Shown here: in pieces, positions 1 through 9,083 of the stretch | Layout of the letters: every line of letters begins with the position of its first letter | How positions within the stretch are numbered: the first letter of the stretch is position 1 | Assembly: GCF_019931145.1 (NCBI RefSeq) | Contig: NZ_JAIOUV010000006.1 | Coordinates: 186,001 to 250,000 of the forward strand | DNA length: 64,000 bases | Source: Marinicella meishanensis | GTDB lineage: Bacteria > Pseudomonadota > Gammaproteobacteria > Xanthomonadales > Marinicellaceae | Direction: 5' to 3' | Translations under genes and position numbers: made by a program | Notes under the pieces: model-generated | The model's database searches: none | Seen by the model: only the letters and a program-made list of their open reading frames with translations | Told to the model about the DNA's origin: nothing

Positions 1-40
1 ACAATGCTAGCATGATTTTTTCCTTGCTGAGTTGAACTGG

Positions 41-2233
41 ATGAAGAAATTGATCAAATGGCTGTTGGGTTTGGTGGCATCTTTGGTGGTGTTGGTGGTG
101 CTGGCCATCATCATTTTGCCTTGGGTGTTTGACCCCAATGATCACAAACCACGGATTCAACAACTGGCGGCCGAACAAATCGGTCGTGAAGTGCAGCTCA
201 ATGGGCCCATCGAATGGTCGGTGTTTCCGACTTTGGCCATCAACCTCCAAGATGTGACGGTGGCCAATGAATCCGGCTTCAAAGGTGACCACCTGGCCAC
301 CGTTCAGCGGGTGGCGGTGAAGGTGCAATTGTGGCCCTTGTTACAACAGCAAATCAAAGTGGGTCAGGTTGAATTGCAACAACCCAACATCCAACTGCAA
401 GTGGCCCAATCTGGCAACAGCAATTGGCAGTCCCTGTTGGATCACCTGGCCAGTGATCCGAGCAACGAAACCACAGCGAGTGACGGCACTGCGTTGGAAA
501 TCAGGGGCATCGAAATCAGCGATGGGCAGTTGCGTTATGTCGATGCCAGCGCCGATTTGACCGCCACCTTGCAAGATCTGAACTTCAACAGCGACGCCAT
601 CAAAGCCAACACCCCAACGGACATGTTCTTGGACGCGGACCTGGCCGTGGAGGGCACTGGCCTGGCTGGTCGCGTGCAGGCCGCCTGGCAAGCCACCGGT
701 TTGACCGGCGATGCGGGTGTGGTGCTGCAGTTTGCACAATTGTCATTGACTGGGGAGGTTGACCAAGTGCCGTTAACCATACAGACCCAAGGCCTCAGTG
801 TGTTGAACTTGGCCGATGACAGCCTCAATTTCAGCTCACTGGATCTTTCTTATGCCAACTGGTCCCTCACCACCCCGGTGCAGGGTCAGCAAATCACCGG
901 AGACATGACATTGGCGGGACAATTGTCCATGCCGGCCTTTGCCTTGGATGATTTGTTGAACACCTTGGGCTCCCCGCTGAAGAACCAGGCCGACAATGAG
1001 TTGGGTGGTGAGTTGCAGTGGCGGTTGCACAATGACCGCCTGCAATTGCAAAACATCATGATGCAATTGGATGGCTCGACTTTGACCGGTGAAGTGGACC
1101 TGCGTCAACTGAGCCAAATGCAAGGCCAATTCAGCTTGAGCCTGGACCAATTGGATTTGGATCAATACCTGCCAGCGGTCGATTCGGCCGGAGGTGCCGC
1201 CGGCGATGATGCCGCCATGGATTTGGGTCGCTTGAATGGCCAGATCACCATGGGGCAGCTCAAAGCAGCCGGGGTGCAACTCAATGACATCACCCTGAAC
1301 ATCGCCACCCAGGGACCCAACATCGTGGTCGAACCCCTGAAAGCCGGCTTTTATCAGGGCTTGATCAAAACCGAACTGCGGTTACAGCCCGAACAAAGCC
1401 GTGAAAAACTGCAGATCACCCACCAAATGCGCGATTTTCAAGCCGGTGGTTTGTTGGCTGACCTGATGGGCACCGAATACCTGACCGGATTGGGTCAGTT
1501 GGATGCCGATTTGCGCATCGACGAACCATTCAGTGAACGCCCCTTGCAAAGTGCCCAAGGCAGCCTCAGCTACCAACTGACCGATGGCGATTTGGTGGGC
1601 ATTGATGTGTTTGAAATCATCCAACGATCGTTGAGTTTGTTGAATAAAACCGAGGCCGCCCAAACCAATGAAGATTTACGCACCGCATTTGGATTGATGG
1701 ACCTCCAAGCCGACATCAACAACGGCATATTGAAAACCAAGCAGCTGCGCCTGACCTCGCCGTATTTCGATGTCAAAGGCGAGGTGACCATTGACCTCGA
1801 TCAACAAACCATCCAAGGCACCATCAAACCGATGCTGACCAACATCCCCGCCGATGTGCTGGATAAAAATTTGGCCAAGCTGATCAATGTGCGCATACCC
1901 GTGAACTTATCCGGCAACCTGTTGGAGCCGGCGGTTAAAGTGGATGTGGCGCAACTGCTGTTGGCAACCCAAAAGGCCAAAATCGATGAGAAAAAAGACG
2001 AACTCAAAGAGGAGTTGTTTGATGCCTTGTTGGGCAGCAAAAAGGACGACAACAAGCCAGCCCAAGGCGCTGGCGGTGAAACCGACAAGGAACCGGTTGA
2101 AATGACCGAAAAAGAACGCAAACGGGCCGAGAAAGACCGGCAAAAACGTGAATTGCTCGAAGGCCTGTTCAACACCATTCAAGACAAGGACAAAGATAAG
2201 GACCAGGAAGGTGACACCGATGGTGACACCTGA
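41..2233 (+). CDS. AsmA family protein
   Basis: Predicted inner-membrane-anchored periplasmic protein of the AsmA/TamB-like family, which is linked to outer-membrane biogenesis and phospholipid transport. An N-terminal hydrophobic segment (about residues 5-28) is followed by the typical AsmA start (DPNDHKPRIQQLAAEQIGR) and a long beta-rich region. The C-terminal part around residues 490-640 (GIDVFEIIQR, LRLTSPYFDVKGEGT-like repeats) is the AsmA_2-type region. The tail after about residue 650 is highly charged and ends in alternating K/D and G/D/T. At about 730 aa it is longer than E. coli AsmA (about 617 aa). I prefer the ATG at 41; a TTG at 32 would add three residues. Family assignment is secure, the specific substrate is not. 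Confidence 0.85.
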   Translation: MKKLIKWLLGLVASLVVLVVLAIIILPWVFDPNDHKPRIQQLAAEQIGREVQLNGPIEWSVFPTLAINLQDVTVANESGFKGDHLATVQRVAVKVQLWPLLQQQIKVGQVELQQPNIQLQVAQSGNSNWQSLLDHLASDPSNETTASDGTALEIRGIEISDGQLRYVDASADLTATLQDLNFNSDAIKANTPTDMFLDADLAVEGTGLAGRVQAAWQATGLTGDAGVVLQFAQLSLTGEVDQVPLTIQTQGLSVLNLADDSLNFSSLDLSYANWSLTTPVQGQQITGDMTLAGQLSMPAFALDDLLNTLGSPLKNQADNELGGELQWRLHNDRLQLQNIMMQLDGSTLTGEVDLRQLSQMQGQFSLSLDQLDLDQYLPAVDSAGGAAGDDAAMDLGRLNGQITMGQLKAAGVQLNDITLNIATQGPNIVVEPLKAGFYQGLIKTELRLQPEQSREKLQITHQMRDFQAGGLLADLMGTEYLTGLGQLDADLRIDEPFSERPLQSAQGSLSYQLTDGDLVGIDVFEIIQRSLSLLNKTEAAQTNEDLRTAFGLMDLQADINNGILKTKQLRLTSPYFDVKGEVTIDLDQQTIQGTIKPMLTNIPADVLDKNLAKLINVRIPVNLSGNLLEPAVKVDVAQLLLATQKAKIDEKKDELKEELFDALLGSKKDDNKPAQGAGGETDKEPVEMTEKERKRAEKDRQKRELLEGLFNTIQDKDKDKDQEGDTDGDT

Positions 2234-2276
2234 TCCTTGAAATTGTCTGACCGATCATGGCGTCCCATTACCCTGG

Positions 2277-3041
2277 TCAGTTTTGCGGTTTGATGTGCAC
2301 GCCGTGCATGACATGGTTTAATGGGACTTTGATGGTATTGCTGTGGTTGTCAATGGTGTAAGTGATGGCCAGGTGATTCGGAATCGGCACCGCGGGAAAA
2401 ATCACCCCCATCTGGGTGCCTTGTGCCTGGATTGAAAAGGGCAGTGTTAAGGCTTTATCGGTCAATACATGCTGCACTTGCCGGTGGTTTTTGGCGCGGA
2501 TAATCCCCGTCACAATGGCGGCTGGTACAGCCACCACCACGGCGCCTGCAGCGCCTGCGGCAGATGATCCGATGTACATTGTCGAGGCGGATGAACCGGC
2601 CGCTGCACCCAATCCAACAGCGGCGCTGAATCCCAACAAACTGCCGCTGGGTACACTGCCTATCTGGATGGCGTGGCCTTGTTTTTCATACTTCTTTTTG
2701 ATCAGTTTGCTGGCTTTTTTCAATTGTTTGCGATTGAAGTCGTGGTCGACTTGAGTGCCAAAAGCATCGACCAATGCAATGGATGAAATGGTCAGATGCT
2801 GTTGCTTGGGGGTGATGGACAATGCATATTCATCCCAGGCGGCATTTTTGACCCATGAGGCGGGGTCATTTTTTATCAACACATGGTCAAGGGAGATCTT
2901 CACATGCACATCTTGCACCGTGATCAATGGTTGCTCGTGGCTGATGGGTTGCGCTTTTTTATTCAGTTTTTGACCAGCACAACCGGCAAGCATCATCATG
3001 CACAGTGTGATTGAGGTGATCATGGCGGCTGGGTTATTCAT
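2277..3041 (-). CDS. Putative lipoprotein with glycine-zipper-like segment
   Basis: Unknown function. The N-terminus has a signal sequence with a lipobox (MMLAGC, Cys at residue 21), so it is probably a lipoprotein. The middle part (about residues 130-180) is a Gly/Ala/Ser-rich hydrophobic stretch (SAAVGLGAAAGSSAS, SSAAGAAGAVVV) resembling a glycine zipper that could insert in a membrane. The flanking regions look like beta-sheet. Its start overlaps the stop of the upstream methyltransferase gene by 8 nt (ATGAATAA), so the two are probably translated together. No specific family recognised. Confidence 0.7.
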   Translation of the reverse strand: MNNPAAMITSITLCMMMLAGCAGQKLNKKAQPISHEQPLITVQDVHVKISLDHVLIKNDPASWVKNAAWDEYALSITPKQQHLTISSIALVDAFGTQVDHDFNRKQLKKASKLIKKKYEKQGHAIQIGSVPSGSLLGFSAAVGLGAAAGSSASTMYIGSSAAGAAGAVVVAVPAAIVTGIIRAKNHRQVQHVLTDKALTLPFSIQAQGTQMGVIFPAVPIPNHLAITYTIDNHSNTIKVPLNHVMHGVHIKPQN

Positions 3042-3678
3042 CGTTGTCTCCTGATTTGGGTGGTTTTTGGGCGATCAAAAATAAGGTGTGGCCGTTGTTG
3101 GGTTGCCAATCATGGTCTATCACAAACCCTGCCTGTTGCATGGCATCCCGCAGGTTTTGTCTGGTAAAGACATTCAAGACAGGCAATAAGCCCAAGAATT
3201 GTCCAATGGGTGCAATCCATTTGAAGAAACTGAGTTTGTCTCCCATACACGCGGTTGAAGTGACGAACCAGCCACCCGGTTTGAGGCATTGGAAAACATC
3301 TTTGATCACTTGGTCCTTGTTTTTCATCAGGTGCAAAATGCTGTGACCCATGACCATGTCCCAAGAGGCTGGTTTGAGTGCCATGTCATCGAATGCCAAA
3401 CGTTCAAATGTCACGTTTTCAATGTGTTGTGCGCTGGCTTTTTCTTGGGCAATGCGGATCATTTCATCGGCCACGTCGGTGGCCCAGATGTGTTGGACAA
3501 ATGGCGCATGAATCAAGGCGGTGGTGCCGGTGCCACAGCCAAACTCCATGACTTGCATTGGCGGGTGCATTTTGGCTTGGGTTAATTTCAATTTTTGTTC
3601 GTAAACGGTTTGATCAGGCACCGGTTGTTTGGCGTATTTCGGGGCCATTTTGTTCCAGAATTTGGCGATTTGAGGCAT
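3034..3678 (-). CDS. Class I SAM-dependent methyltransferase
   Basis: Methyltransferase with the Rossmann-like SAM-binding motif I (VMEFGCGTGTTAL, about residues 43-55) and an acidic residue after strand 2 (ATDVADEMI). A motif-IV-like segment (WDMVMGHSILHLM) and the LKPGGWFVTST strand typical of the Methyltransf_11/25 type follow. The substrate is unknown. The ATG at 3678 is chosen because an AGGAG ribosome-binding site lies 9 nt upstream; an ORF extension to 3759 lacks one. It is the first gene of a two-gene operon with the lipoprotein and diverges from a LysR regulator, which may control it. Confidence 0.8.
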   Translation of the reverse strand: MPQIAKFWNKMAPKYAKQPVPDQTVYEQKLKLTQAKMHPPMQVMEFGCGTGTTALIHAPFVQHIWATDVADEMIRIAQEKASAQHIENVTFERLAFDDMALKPASWDMVMGHSILHLMKNKDQVIKDVFQCLKPGGWFVTSTACMGDKLSFFKWIAPIGQFLGLLPVLNVFTRQNLRDAMQQAGFVIDHDWQPNNGHTLFLIAQKPPKSGDNDE

Positions 3679-3868
3679 GTGGTTGTACTCCTGCTGGGGT
3701 GTTAAGGTTGGTGGCTTGTGATCAGCAAAACCACACAGCCCAGCAAAATCGATGGGCATGGATTTGCGGCGCAGATACAGAACATAGATTGTATGCAGGC
3801 TGTGAATGAGATCGTTGGCATGTTACTCAGGGTTCGTTGATCAAAGCGCCCATTTTACCCATACATAA

Positions 3869-3895
3869 ATGCAAATATAATGGCATAATTTGCAT
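3869..3895. promoter_or_regulatory. Inverted repeat, candidate LysR-type operator
   Basis: Perfect 8-bp inverted repeat ATGCAAAT / ATTTGCAT (3869-3876 and 3888-3895) separated by 11 bp, in the 232-bp region between the divergent methyltransferase and LysR genes. A TATAAT (3876-3881) lies inside it. The size and T-N11-A-like geometry fit LysR-type sites, and its position just upstream of the regulator fits autoregulation. Inference only. The rest of the intergenic region shows nothing else I can name. Confidence 0.5.
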
Positions 3896-3925
3896 GCTTA
3901 GTATGCAATAATGCATGGAATGAAG

Positions 3926-4798
3926 ATGAATTTTAATTGGAATCATGCCAAAGCCTTTTTAAAAACGGTCGAAACCGGCTCTTTATCGGCGGCGGCTGTG
4001 GACTTGGGCATGACACAACCCACCTTGGGCAGGCAAGTCACTGCATTGGAAGAAGAATTGGGGGTGGTGTTGTTCGAACGGGTCGGTCGGGGTTTGGTGC
4101 TGACCCCCAATGGTGAACAGTTGTTGGACCACGTCAGAAAAATGGCGCAATCTGCGGATCATTTGTCCATGTTGGCATCTGGGCAGAATGAAAACATCGC
4201 CGGAAAAATCATCATCACCGCCACCGATGTGATGGCGTTTCATGTGCTGCCATCAATCATCATTGCGTTGCGCCGGGCTGAACCCGAGTTGTCAGTAGAA
4301 GTGATTGCGTCCAATTCTGCCAGTGATTTACTGCGCCGTGAAGCCGACATCGCGCTGCGCGCCTTCAGGCCGACAGAACCTGAATTGATTGGGCGCAAGC
4401 TCCGGGATGATGAGTCTTATTTGTATGCCGCCAACACATATTTGCAACAATTGGGCAATCCGGATCGTCCCGATCAATTCTCACAGGCCAATTTTCTGGG
4501 GTTCAAAGACAACCAACGATATTTGGAGACACTCAGGGGGTGGGGTTTTGCGCTGCATGATGGCCATTTTTCAGTGATATGCGAGAGCCTGATCATTCAC
4601 TGGCAGATGGTGCTTGAAGGCGCTGGTGTGGGGGTGATGGCCGGGGCCATTGGTGATCATGAACCCCGTGTCAGGCGCATTGTGCCCACTTTGCCGCCAT
4701 TCATATCGGAGTTGTGGTTGGTGACCCACCGTGAGCTCAAAACCAACTTGCGCGTGCGCCGGGTGTTTGATTTTTTGGCCCATCATTTATCGACTTGA
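3926..4798 (+). CDS. LysR family transcriptional regulator
   Basis: N-terminal winged helix-turn-helix (FNWNHAKAFLKTVETGSLSAAAVDLGMTQPTLGRQVTALEEELGVVLFERVGRG) followed by a LysR substrate-binding domain of about 200 residues. Length (about 290 aa) is normal. In-frame ATGs exist at 3911, 3920 and 3926; 3926 is preferred because GGA and AAG lie just upstream and homologous LysR proteins begin close to this point. It diverges from the methyltransferase-lipoprotein pair. Its effector is unknown. The gene ends 3 nt before the convergent uvrB stop. Confidence 0.88.
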   Translation: MNFNWNHAKAFLKTVETGSLSAAAVDLGMTQPTLGRQVTALEEELGVVLFERVGRGLVLTPNGEQLLDHVRKMAQSADHLSMLASGQNENIAGKIIITATDVMAFHVLPSIIIALRRAEPELSVEVIASNSASDLLRREADIALRAFRPTEPELIGRKLRDDESYLYAANTYLQQLGNPDRPDQFSQANFLGFKDNQRYLETLRGWGFALHDGHFSVICESLIIHWQMVLEGAGVGVMAGAIGDHEPRVRRIVPTLPPFISELWLVTHRELKTNLRVRRVFDFLAHHLST

Positions 4799-4801
4799 TG
4801 A

Positions 4802-6823
4802 TCAAAACACCGCGTCTTTGATGCGTTCGATTTCATCGCGCAGATCGGCGGCTTTTTCGAACTCCAGATCAGCGGCGTGCTGTTTCATTTGTTGTTCCAG
4901 TTTTTTCAATAAGGTGCCCAATTCTTTGGCTTTTTTACCGGCATAGGGGGTTTCGCCTTCGGCGATCTTGACCAGCTGTTTGGCGTCGTCTTGTTCGTAG
5001 GCGGCTTGCAGGTCGTGAATTTTTCTGACCACTGACTTGGGGGTGATGCAGTGGGCTGCATTGTGCGCCAACTGCTTTTCACGGCGGCGTTCGGTTTCGC
5101 CCATCGCCAGTTCCATCGCAGGGGTGATCTTGTCGCCATACAGAATGGCCATGCCGTTGACGTTGCGGCTGGCCCGACCAATGGTTTGGATCAGCGAAGG
5201 GGCGGAACGCAAAAAGCCTTGTTTGTCGGCATCGAGGATGGCGACCAATGACACTTCTGGCATGTCCAATCCTTCCCGCAATAAGTTGATGCCTACCAGC
5301 ACGTCGAACACGCCTTTGCGCAGGTCGCGGATGATCTCCACCCGTTCCACGGTTTCAATTTCTGAATGCAAATAGCGCACCCGAATGCCTTTGTCTGCCA
5401 AATAATCTGTCAGGTCTTCACTCATGCGTTTGGTCAGGGTGGTGACCAACACCCGTTCCTGGCGCTTGATGCGCAAGTTGATTTCTGACAACAGGTCATC
5501 CACTTGGGTGGCCACTGGGCGCACTTCGATCTGCGGATCGATCAAGCCGGTCGGGCGCACAATTTGTTCCACGATTTGGGCTTGGTGCTCGGCTTCGTAT
5601 TTACTGGGGGTGGCTGAGACAAACACCATGCGCGGGGTGCGCTCTTCCCACTCGGCGAATTTCAATGGGCGGTTATCCAGGGCGCAAGGCAGGCGAAAGC
5701 CGAAGCGCACCAGATTTTCCTTGCGTGAACGGTCGCCTTTGAACATGGCGCCGATCTGAGGGATGGTCACATGTGACTCATCCACCACCAACAAGGCATC
5801 GCTGGGTAAATAGTCAAACAAACAGGGCGGGGGGTGCCCCGGTGGCAAACCGGTCAAATGCCTTGAATAGTTTTCAATGCCCTGGCAGTAACCCAGTTCT
5901 TGCATCATTTCCAGATCATACATGGTCCGCTGCTCCAGGCGTTGCGCTTCGACCAGGCGGTTTTCCTCGTACAACACCCTGAGTCGCTCTTTGAGTTCTT
6001 CACGGATGTGGGTGATGGCGTTGAGGATGCGCTCTCGCGGGGTGGCATAATGGGAGGTGGGGAAAATGTGGATGGACTGTTCATCGCTGATTTTTTGTCC
6101 GGTCAACGGGTCAAAATAACTCAGTTTTTCAATCTCATCATCAAACAATTCAATGCGCACCGCGGCTTTTTCAGAATCGGCGGGAAACACATCGATCACT
6201 TCACCGCGCACCCGAAAGGTGCTGCGTTCCAGGATGATGTCGTTGCGCGAGTATTGCAATTCAGCCAGCCGCCGCAACAACGCCCGTTGGTCGATGGTGT
6301 CACCCACATTGAGCGCGATCAGCATCTGCAGGTATGACTGGGGATCACCCAAACCATATATCGCCGACACGGTGGCGACAATGATCACATCCTGGCGTTC
6401 CATCAGGGACTTGGTCGCTGACAAACGCATTTGTTCGATGTATTCATTGATCGAGGCGTCTTTCTCAATATACAAATCGGTGGCTGGGATGTAAGCCTCG
6501 GGCTGGTAATAATCGTAATAGGAAACGAAATACTCGACCGCATTGTCGGGAAAAAACTCTTTGAATTCGGTGTACAACTGCGCTGCCAGGGTTTTGTTGT
6601 GGGCCATGATCATGGTGGTTTTTTGCACTTGGTTGATCATGTGGGCAATGGTGAAGGTTTTGCCCGATCCAGTCACCCCCAACAGCGTCTGCGCTTTCAA
6701 GCCATCTTCAAACCCTTGAGACAATTTTTCAATGGCCTGTGGCTGGTCACCTGCTGGCTCAAACGGGCTGTGAATCTGGAACGGCTTTTCTTTCTTTTTG
6801 ATCTGTAGGTTGACGGTTTCCAT
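4802..6823 (-). CDS. uvrB: Excinuclease ABC subunit B
   Basis: Damage-recognition helicase of nucleotide excision repair; acts with UvrA and UvrC. Visible are Walker A ([10 protein letters not shown]), the beta-hairpin region with the [10 protein letters not shown] motif, the DESHVT Walker B-type motif, helicase motifs V-VI ([23 protein letters not shown]) and a C-terminal UVR domain (about the last 40 residues, [17 protein letters not shown]) that contacts UvrC. With the ATG at 6823 the protein has 673 residues, the usual UvrB length. A TTG at 6889 would add 22 residues not expected in UvrB. No CTGT-N8-ACAG LexA box is visible in the upstream region. Confidence 0.97.
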   Translation of the reverse strand: METVNLQIKKKEKPFQIHSPFEPAGDQPQAIEKLSQGFEDGLKAQTLLGVTGSGKTFTIAHMINQVQKTTMIMAHNKTLAAQLYTEFKEFFPDNAVEYFVSYYDYYQPEAYIPATDLYIEKDASINEYIEQMRLSATKSLMERQDVIIVATVSAIYGLGDPQSYLQMLIALNVGDTIDQRALLRRLAELQYSRNDIILERSTFRVRGEVIDVFPADSEKAAVRIELFDDEIEKLSYFDPLTGQKISDEQSIHIFPTSHYATPRERILNAITHIREELKERLRVLYEENRLVEAQRLEQRTMYDLEMMQELGYCQGIENYSRHLTGLPPGHPPPCLFDYLPSDALLVVDESHVTIPQIGAMFKGDRSRKENLVRFGFRLPCALDNRPLKFAEWEERTPRMVFVSATPSKYEAEHQAQIVEQIVRPTGLIDPQIEVRPVATQVDDLLSEINLRIKRQERVLVTTLTKRMSEDLTDYLADKGIRVRYLHSEIETVERVEIIRDLRKGVFDVLVGINLLREGLDMPEVSLVAILDADKQGFLRSAPSLIQTIGRASRNVNGMAILYGDKITPAMELAMGETERRREKQLAHNAAHCITPKSVVRKIHDLQAAYEQDDAKQLVKIAEGETPYAGKKAKELGTLLKKLEQQMKQHAADLEFEKAADLRDEIERIKDAVF

Positions 6824-6913
6824 GGCAGGTAATGATAACTTAATTGCGGCCGCAGCAACATGGTGGAATGGATTTTTCCGCTGGTCCAAAAGTCATGTTT
6901 TGTGGTTGGTTGA

Positions 6914-6963
6914 TTGACTATGTAAAAACATTCATAGTATTCTATATATTAATTTATATAGAA
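6914..6963 (+). promoter_or_regulatory. Promoter with overlapping inverted repeat (candidate PadR operator)
   Basis: A -35 TTGACT (6914-6919), 18-bp spacer and -10 TATTCT (6938-6943). Overlapping the -10 is a perfect inverted repeat TTCTATATA-ttaatt-TATATAGAA (6940-6963). It lies directly before the ribosome-binding site AGGTGG and the start of the membrane protein at 6974, whose second gene is a PadR-family regulator. PadR proteins often repress their own operon through AT-rich palindromes over the promoter, so this is the likely operator. Confidence 0.6.
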
Positions 6964-6973
6964 AAGGTGGTTT

Positions 6974-7702
6974 ATGGATGCGGTGCATGAGGTATTTCGG
7001 TACATACACATCACGGGTGGCTTCATCGGTTTGGGCCTGTTTTGGGTGCCTTTATTGAGCAAAAAAGGCAGTCCACTGCACAGAAAATTGGGCAAAATAT
7101 GGATCTGGTTGGCGCGGGTGGTGTTGGGAACCGCCTTTTTGGGGATATTGATGTACATGCCTGGCTTAATCGAGCAGGGCAGAACCCCGTTTTCACACCC
7201 CAATGATTACGCTTTTTTGTTCTTTTTGGGTTACTTGTCGGTGGTCACCTTCATTGTCACCCTTTATGCCGTGGATGTGCTGCGTCATAAGAAAGACATC
7301 AGTCAATTGGCCACACCGAATATGAAGTCTCTGGCTTACCTTTGCATCGTTACCAGCGTGTTCATTGTGTGGTATGCTTTGGCGTATGAGCCCAACACCA
7401 AAATCGTGTTGTTGGCTTTGAGTCCGGTTGGTTTCACCACTGGCTGGGGCATGTTGTCCTACATGGCCGGTAAGCAACCCAGCCAACGCGCTTGGTTGTA
7501 TGAACATTTGGGCTCCGTGATCGGTGCAGGCATCGCTTTTCACACGGCCTTTGCGGTGTTTGGCATGACCCGGATCTTTGACATCGGCTTGACTGGCTGG
7601 GTGGCGGTGATACCGTGGGTCTTGCCGGCGGCCATCGGCATCCCAGGATCGGTGCTGTGGCGACGTCACTACCAAAAGAAATTCAAAGAAATTCCGGCTT
7701 GA
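6974..7702 (+). CDS. Multi-pass membrane protein, DUF2306-like
   Basis: About 242 aa with roughly seven hydrophobic segments, including YIHITGGFIGLGLFWVPLL, LARVVLGTAFLGILMYM, YAFLFFLGYLSVVTFIV and VIPWVLPAAIGIPGSV. Histidines sit near membrane edges (YIHITGG, LHRKLGKIW, IAFHTAFAVF). The LHRKLG motif after the first segment and overall topology resemble DUF2306-type predicted membrane proteins, of unknown function. The strong AGGTGG ribosome-binding site fixes the start. It is followed 11 nt later by a PadR-family regulator, so its level is probably under PadR control, as often seen for membrane or efflux proteins. Confidence 0.65.
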   Translation: MDAVHEVFRYIHITGGFIGLGLFWVPLLSKKGSPLHRKLGKIWIWLARVVLGTAFLGILMYMPGLIEQGRTPFSHPNDYAFLFFLGYLSVVTFIVTLYAVDVLRHKKDISQLATPNMKSLAYLCIVTSVFIVWYALAYEPNTKIVLLALSPVGFTTGWGMLSYMAGKQPSQRAWLYEHLGSVIGAGIAFHTAFAVFGMTRIFDIGLTGWVAVIPWVLPAAIGIPGSVLWRRHYQKKFKEIPA

Positions 7703-7712
7703 GGGAGGCGGT

Positions 7713-8264
7713 TTGAGTCTAAAACACATCTTATTGGGAATTCTGCAACAGCCCCACAGCGGCTATGACGTGAAGAAAACTTTTGATCACGTGTTCAGCA
7801 ACTTCTGGGCGGCCCACCTGTCGCAGATATACCCACAGCTCAAGCGCTTGACCGATCAAGGCTTGTTGACTGTGCAAGATGCTGAATCCAGTAAAGGGCC
7901 CAACAAAAAGGTCTACCAGACGACAGCCAAAGGGCAGCGTGAGCTGGTTGACTGGTTGGCCCATGGGCCAGTGACCAACACCGAAAAGTTGGCCTATTTG
8001 GCCCAAACATTTTTCTTGGGCGCCCTCGAATCCCATGCCGATCGCATCCAGTTCATGGAACAATTGTTGCTGCACATGCAACACTGGCACCAAACCTTGT
8101 GTGCCATTCAGGATCAAGTCAAAGCCGAGTACCCCAATTACCCACACGGCTTACCTGACGAAGAGTTTTATCCCAATTTGACCCTGATGCTCGGCGTCAA
8201 AAAAGTGGGTGCCAAAGTGGCGTGGGTGCAGGAGTCTCTGGCTTTGCTGCAAGAGCGGCAATGA
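7713..8264 (+). CDS. PadR family transcriptional regulator
   Basis: The N-terminal PadR winged helix (LKHILLGILQQPHSGYDVKKTFDHVFSNFWAAHLSQIYPQLKRLTDQGLL) is followed by a helical C-terminal dimerisation region of the Vir_act_alpha_C type. Length 183 aa fits the longer PadR subfamily. It starts with TTG; GGGAGG lies about 7 nt upstream, which supports this start. Cotranscribed with the membrane protein upstream; it likely binds the inverted repeat before that gene. Confidence 0.87.
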   Translation: MSLKHILLGILQQPHSGYDVKKTFDHVFSNFWAAHLSQIYPQLKRLTDQGLLTVQDAESSKGPNKKVYQTTAKGQRELVDWLAHGPVTNTEKLAYLAQTFFLGALESHADRIQFMEQLLLHMQHWHQTLCAIQDQVKAEYPNYPHGLPDEEFYPNLTLMLGVKKVGAKVAWVQESLALLQERQ

Positions 8265-8295
8265 ACCCCGGCCCCAAGTTGTGGTCCAGATCAGC

Positions 8296-8991
8296 ATGAA
8301 GTATTGGATGCTGCTGATCACCACCGCAGTCAATTGCACCACATGGGCCAGCCCCAGTGTGTGTTTCGGAAAAACCCACCAAGGGGCCATCAAGCATTCG
8401 GTGAAATTGCCCTTGCAGGGGGCCAACTTTGCCAGCTACAGCCGTTTGGGTTGGTACTTCAGCCGCACCCACGTCCACCATCAAGTGGCAGAAATCATGT
8501 CTTCCAGTCATGCGCAACTGGCTCAGGAGCTGCCAGACCGGCATTTTATTTATGGCGAGACCGGTTGGCCTCAAGGCGGGCCATTCAAACCCCACAAAAC
8601 CCACCAAAACGGCCTGTCGGTGGATTTCATGGTGCCGGTCATTGATCAACAGGGCCGGCCAGCCCATTTGCCCTTGGCTGCCAGCAACCAATATGGTTAT
8701 CAACTCGAGTTTGATCGGCAGGGACGGCGGGGGGATCTGACGATTGATTTTGTGGCTTTTGCAGCGCACCTCAAAGCCTTGCACCAAGCAGCGCAAGTTG
8801 CTGGGGCTGGCATCAAACGGGTGTTGTTGGCGCCTGATTTGCAGCCATTGTTGCTGACCACCAAAGACGGGGCTTATTTGCAGCAACACATCGCCTTCAA
8901 TCAACGCCAGGCATGGGTGCGCCATGACGACCACTACCATGTGGATTTTGCCATCACTTGTGAGCCTTTGTCGCGACTGAGTCGCCCTTGA
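8296..8991 (+). CDS. Penicillin-insensitive murein endopeptidase-like protein (M74/MepA-like)
   Basis: Probable secreted peptidoglycan endopeptidase. A signal peptide (MKYWMLLITTAVNCTTWA) precedes a LAS-fold metallopeptidase domain. Candidate zinc ligands are H103 and D110 in KTHQNGLSVDF (H-x6-D) and H215 in HDDHYHVDF, the same spacing as in E. coli MepA. The protein is 231 aa, a little shorter than MepA (274 aa). The ATG at 8296 is chosen because it begins the signal peptide; upstream in-frame sequence overlaps the padR gene. The gene begins 31 nt after padR and may belong to the same transcript. Confidence 0.75.
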   Translation: MKYWMLLITTAVNCTTWASPSVCFGKTHQGAIKHSVKLPLQGANFASYSRLGWYFSRTHVHHQVAEIMSSSHAQLAQELPDRHFIYGETGWPQGGPFKPHKTHQNGLSVDFMVPVIDQQGRPAHLPLAASNQYGYQLEFDRQGRRGDLTIDFVAFAAHLKALHQAAQVAGAGIKRVLLAPDLQPLLLTTKDGAYLQQHIAFNQRQAWVRHDDHYHVDFAITCEPLSRLSRP

Positions 8992-9006
8992 TTCGGGCTT
9001 ATCACG

Positions 9007-9027
9007 ACCTTTTTACCAGAAAAAGGT
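9007..9027. terminator. Short hairpin between endopeptidase and aminotransferase genes
   Basis: Perfect 8-bp stem ACCTTTTT-accag-AAAAAGGT just downstream of the endopeptidase stop. There is no long T run after it on the plus strand, so termination is only possible, not certain. Confidence 0.3.
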
Positions 9028-9083
9028 TGCGATATGAAGGGCATCTCTTAAGATAAGCACTTTTGAATGTGGGAAGCACCACC

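Noticed and set aside
341-1663. Several minus-strand ORFs inside the AsmA gene
   Set aside because: They lie in the shadow of a gene with clear AsmA features, have no ribosome-binding sites and look like codon-bias artefacts.
2247-2280. CTGACC/GGTCAG pair as AsmA terminator
   Set aside because: The 22-nt loop is long and the stem is only 6 bp, so it is not reported as a feature.
6823-6974. LexA box upstream of uvrB
   Set aside because: No CTGT-N8-ACAG pattern is present in the region.
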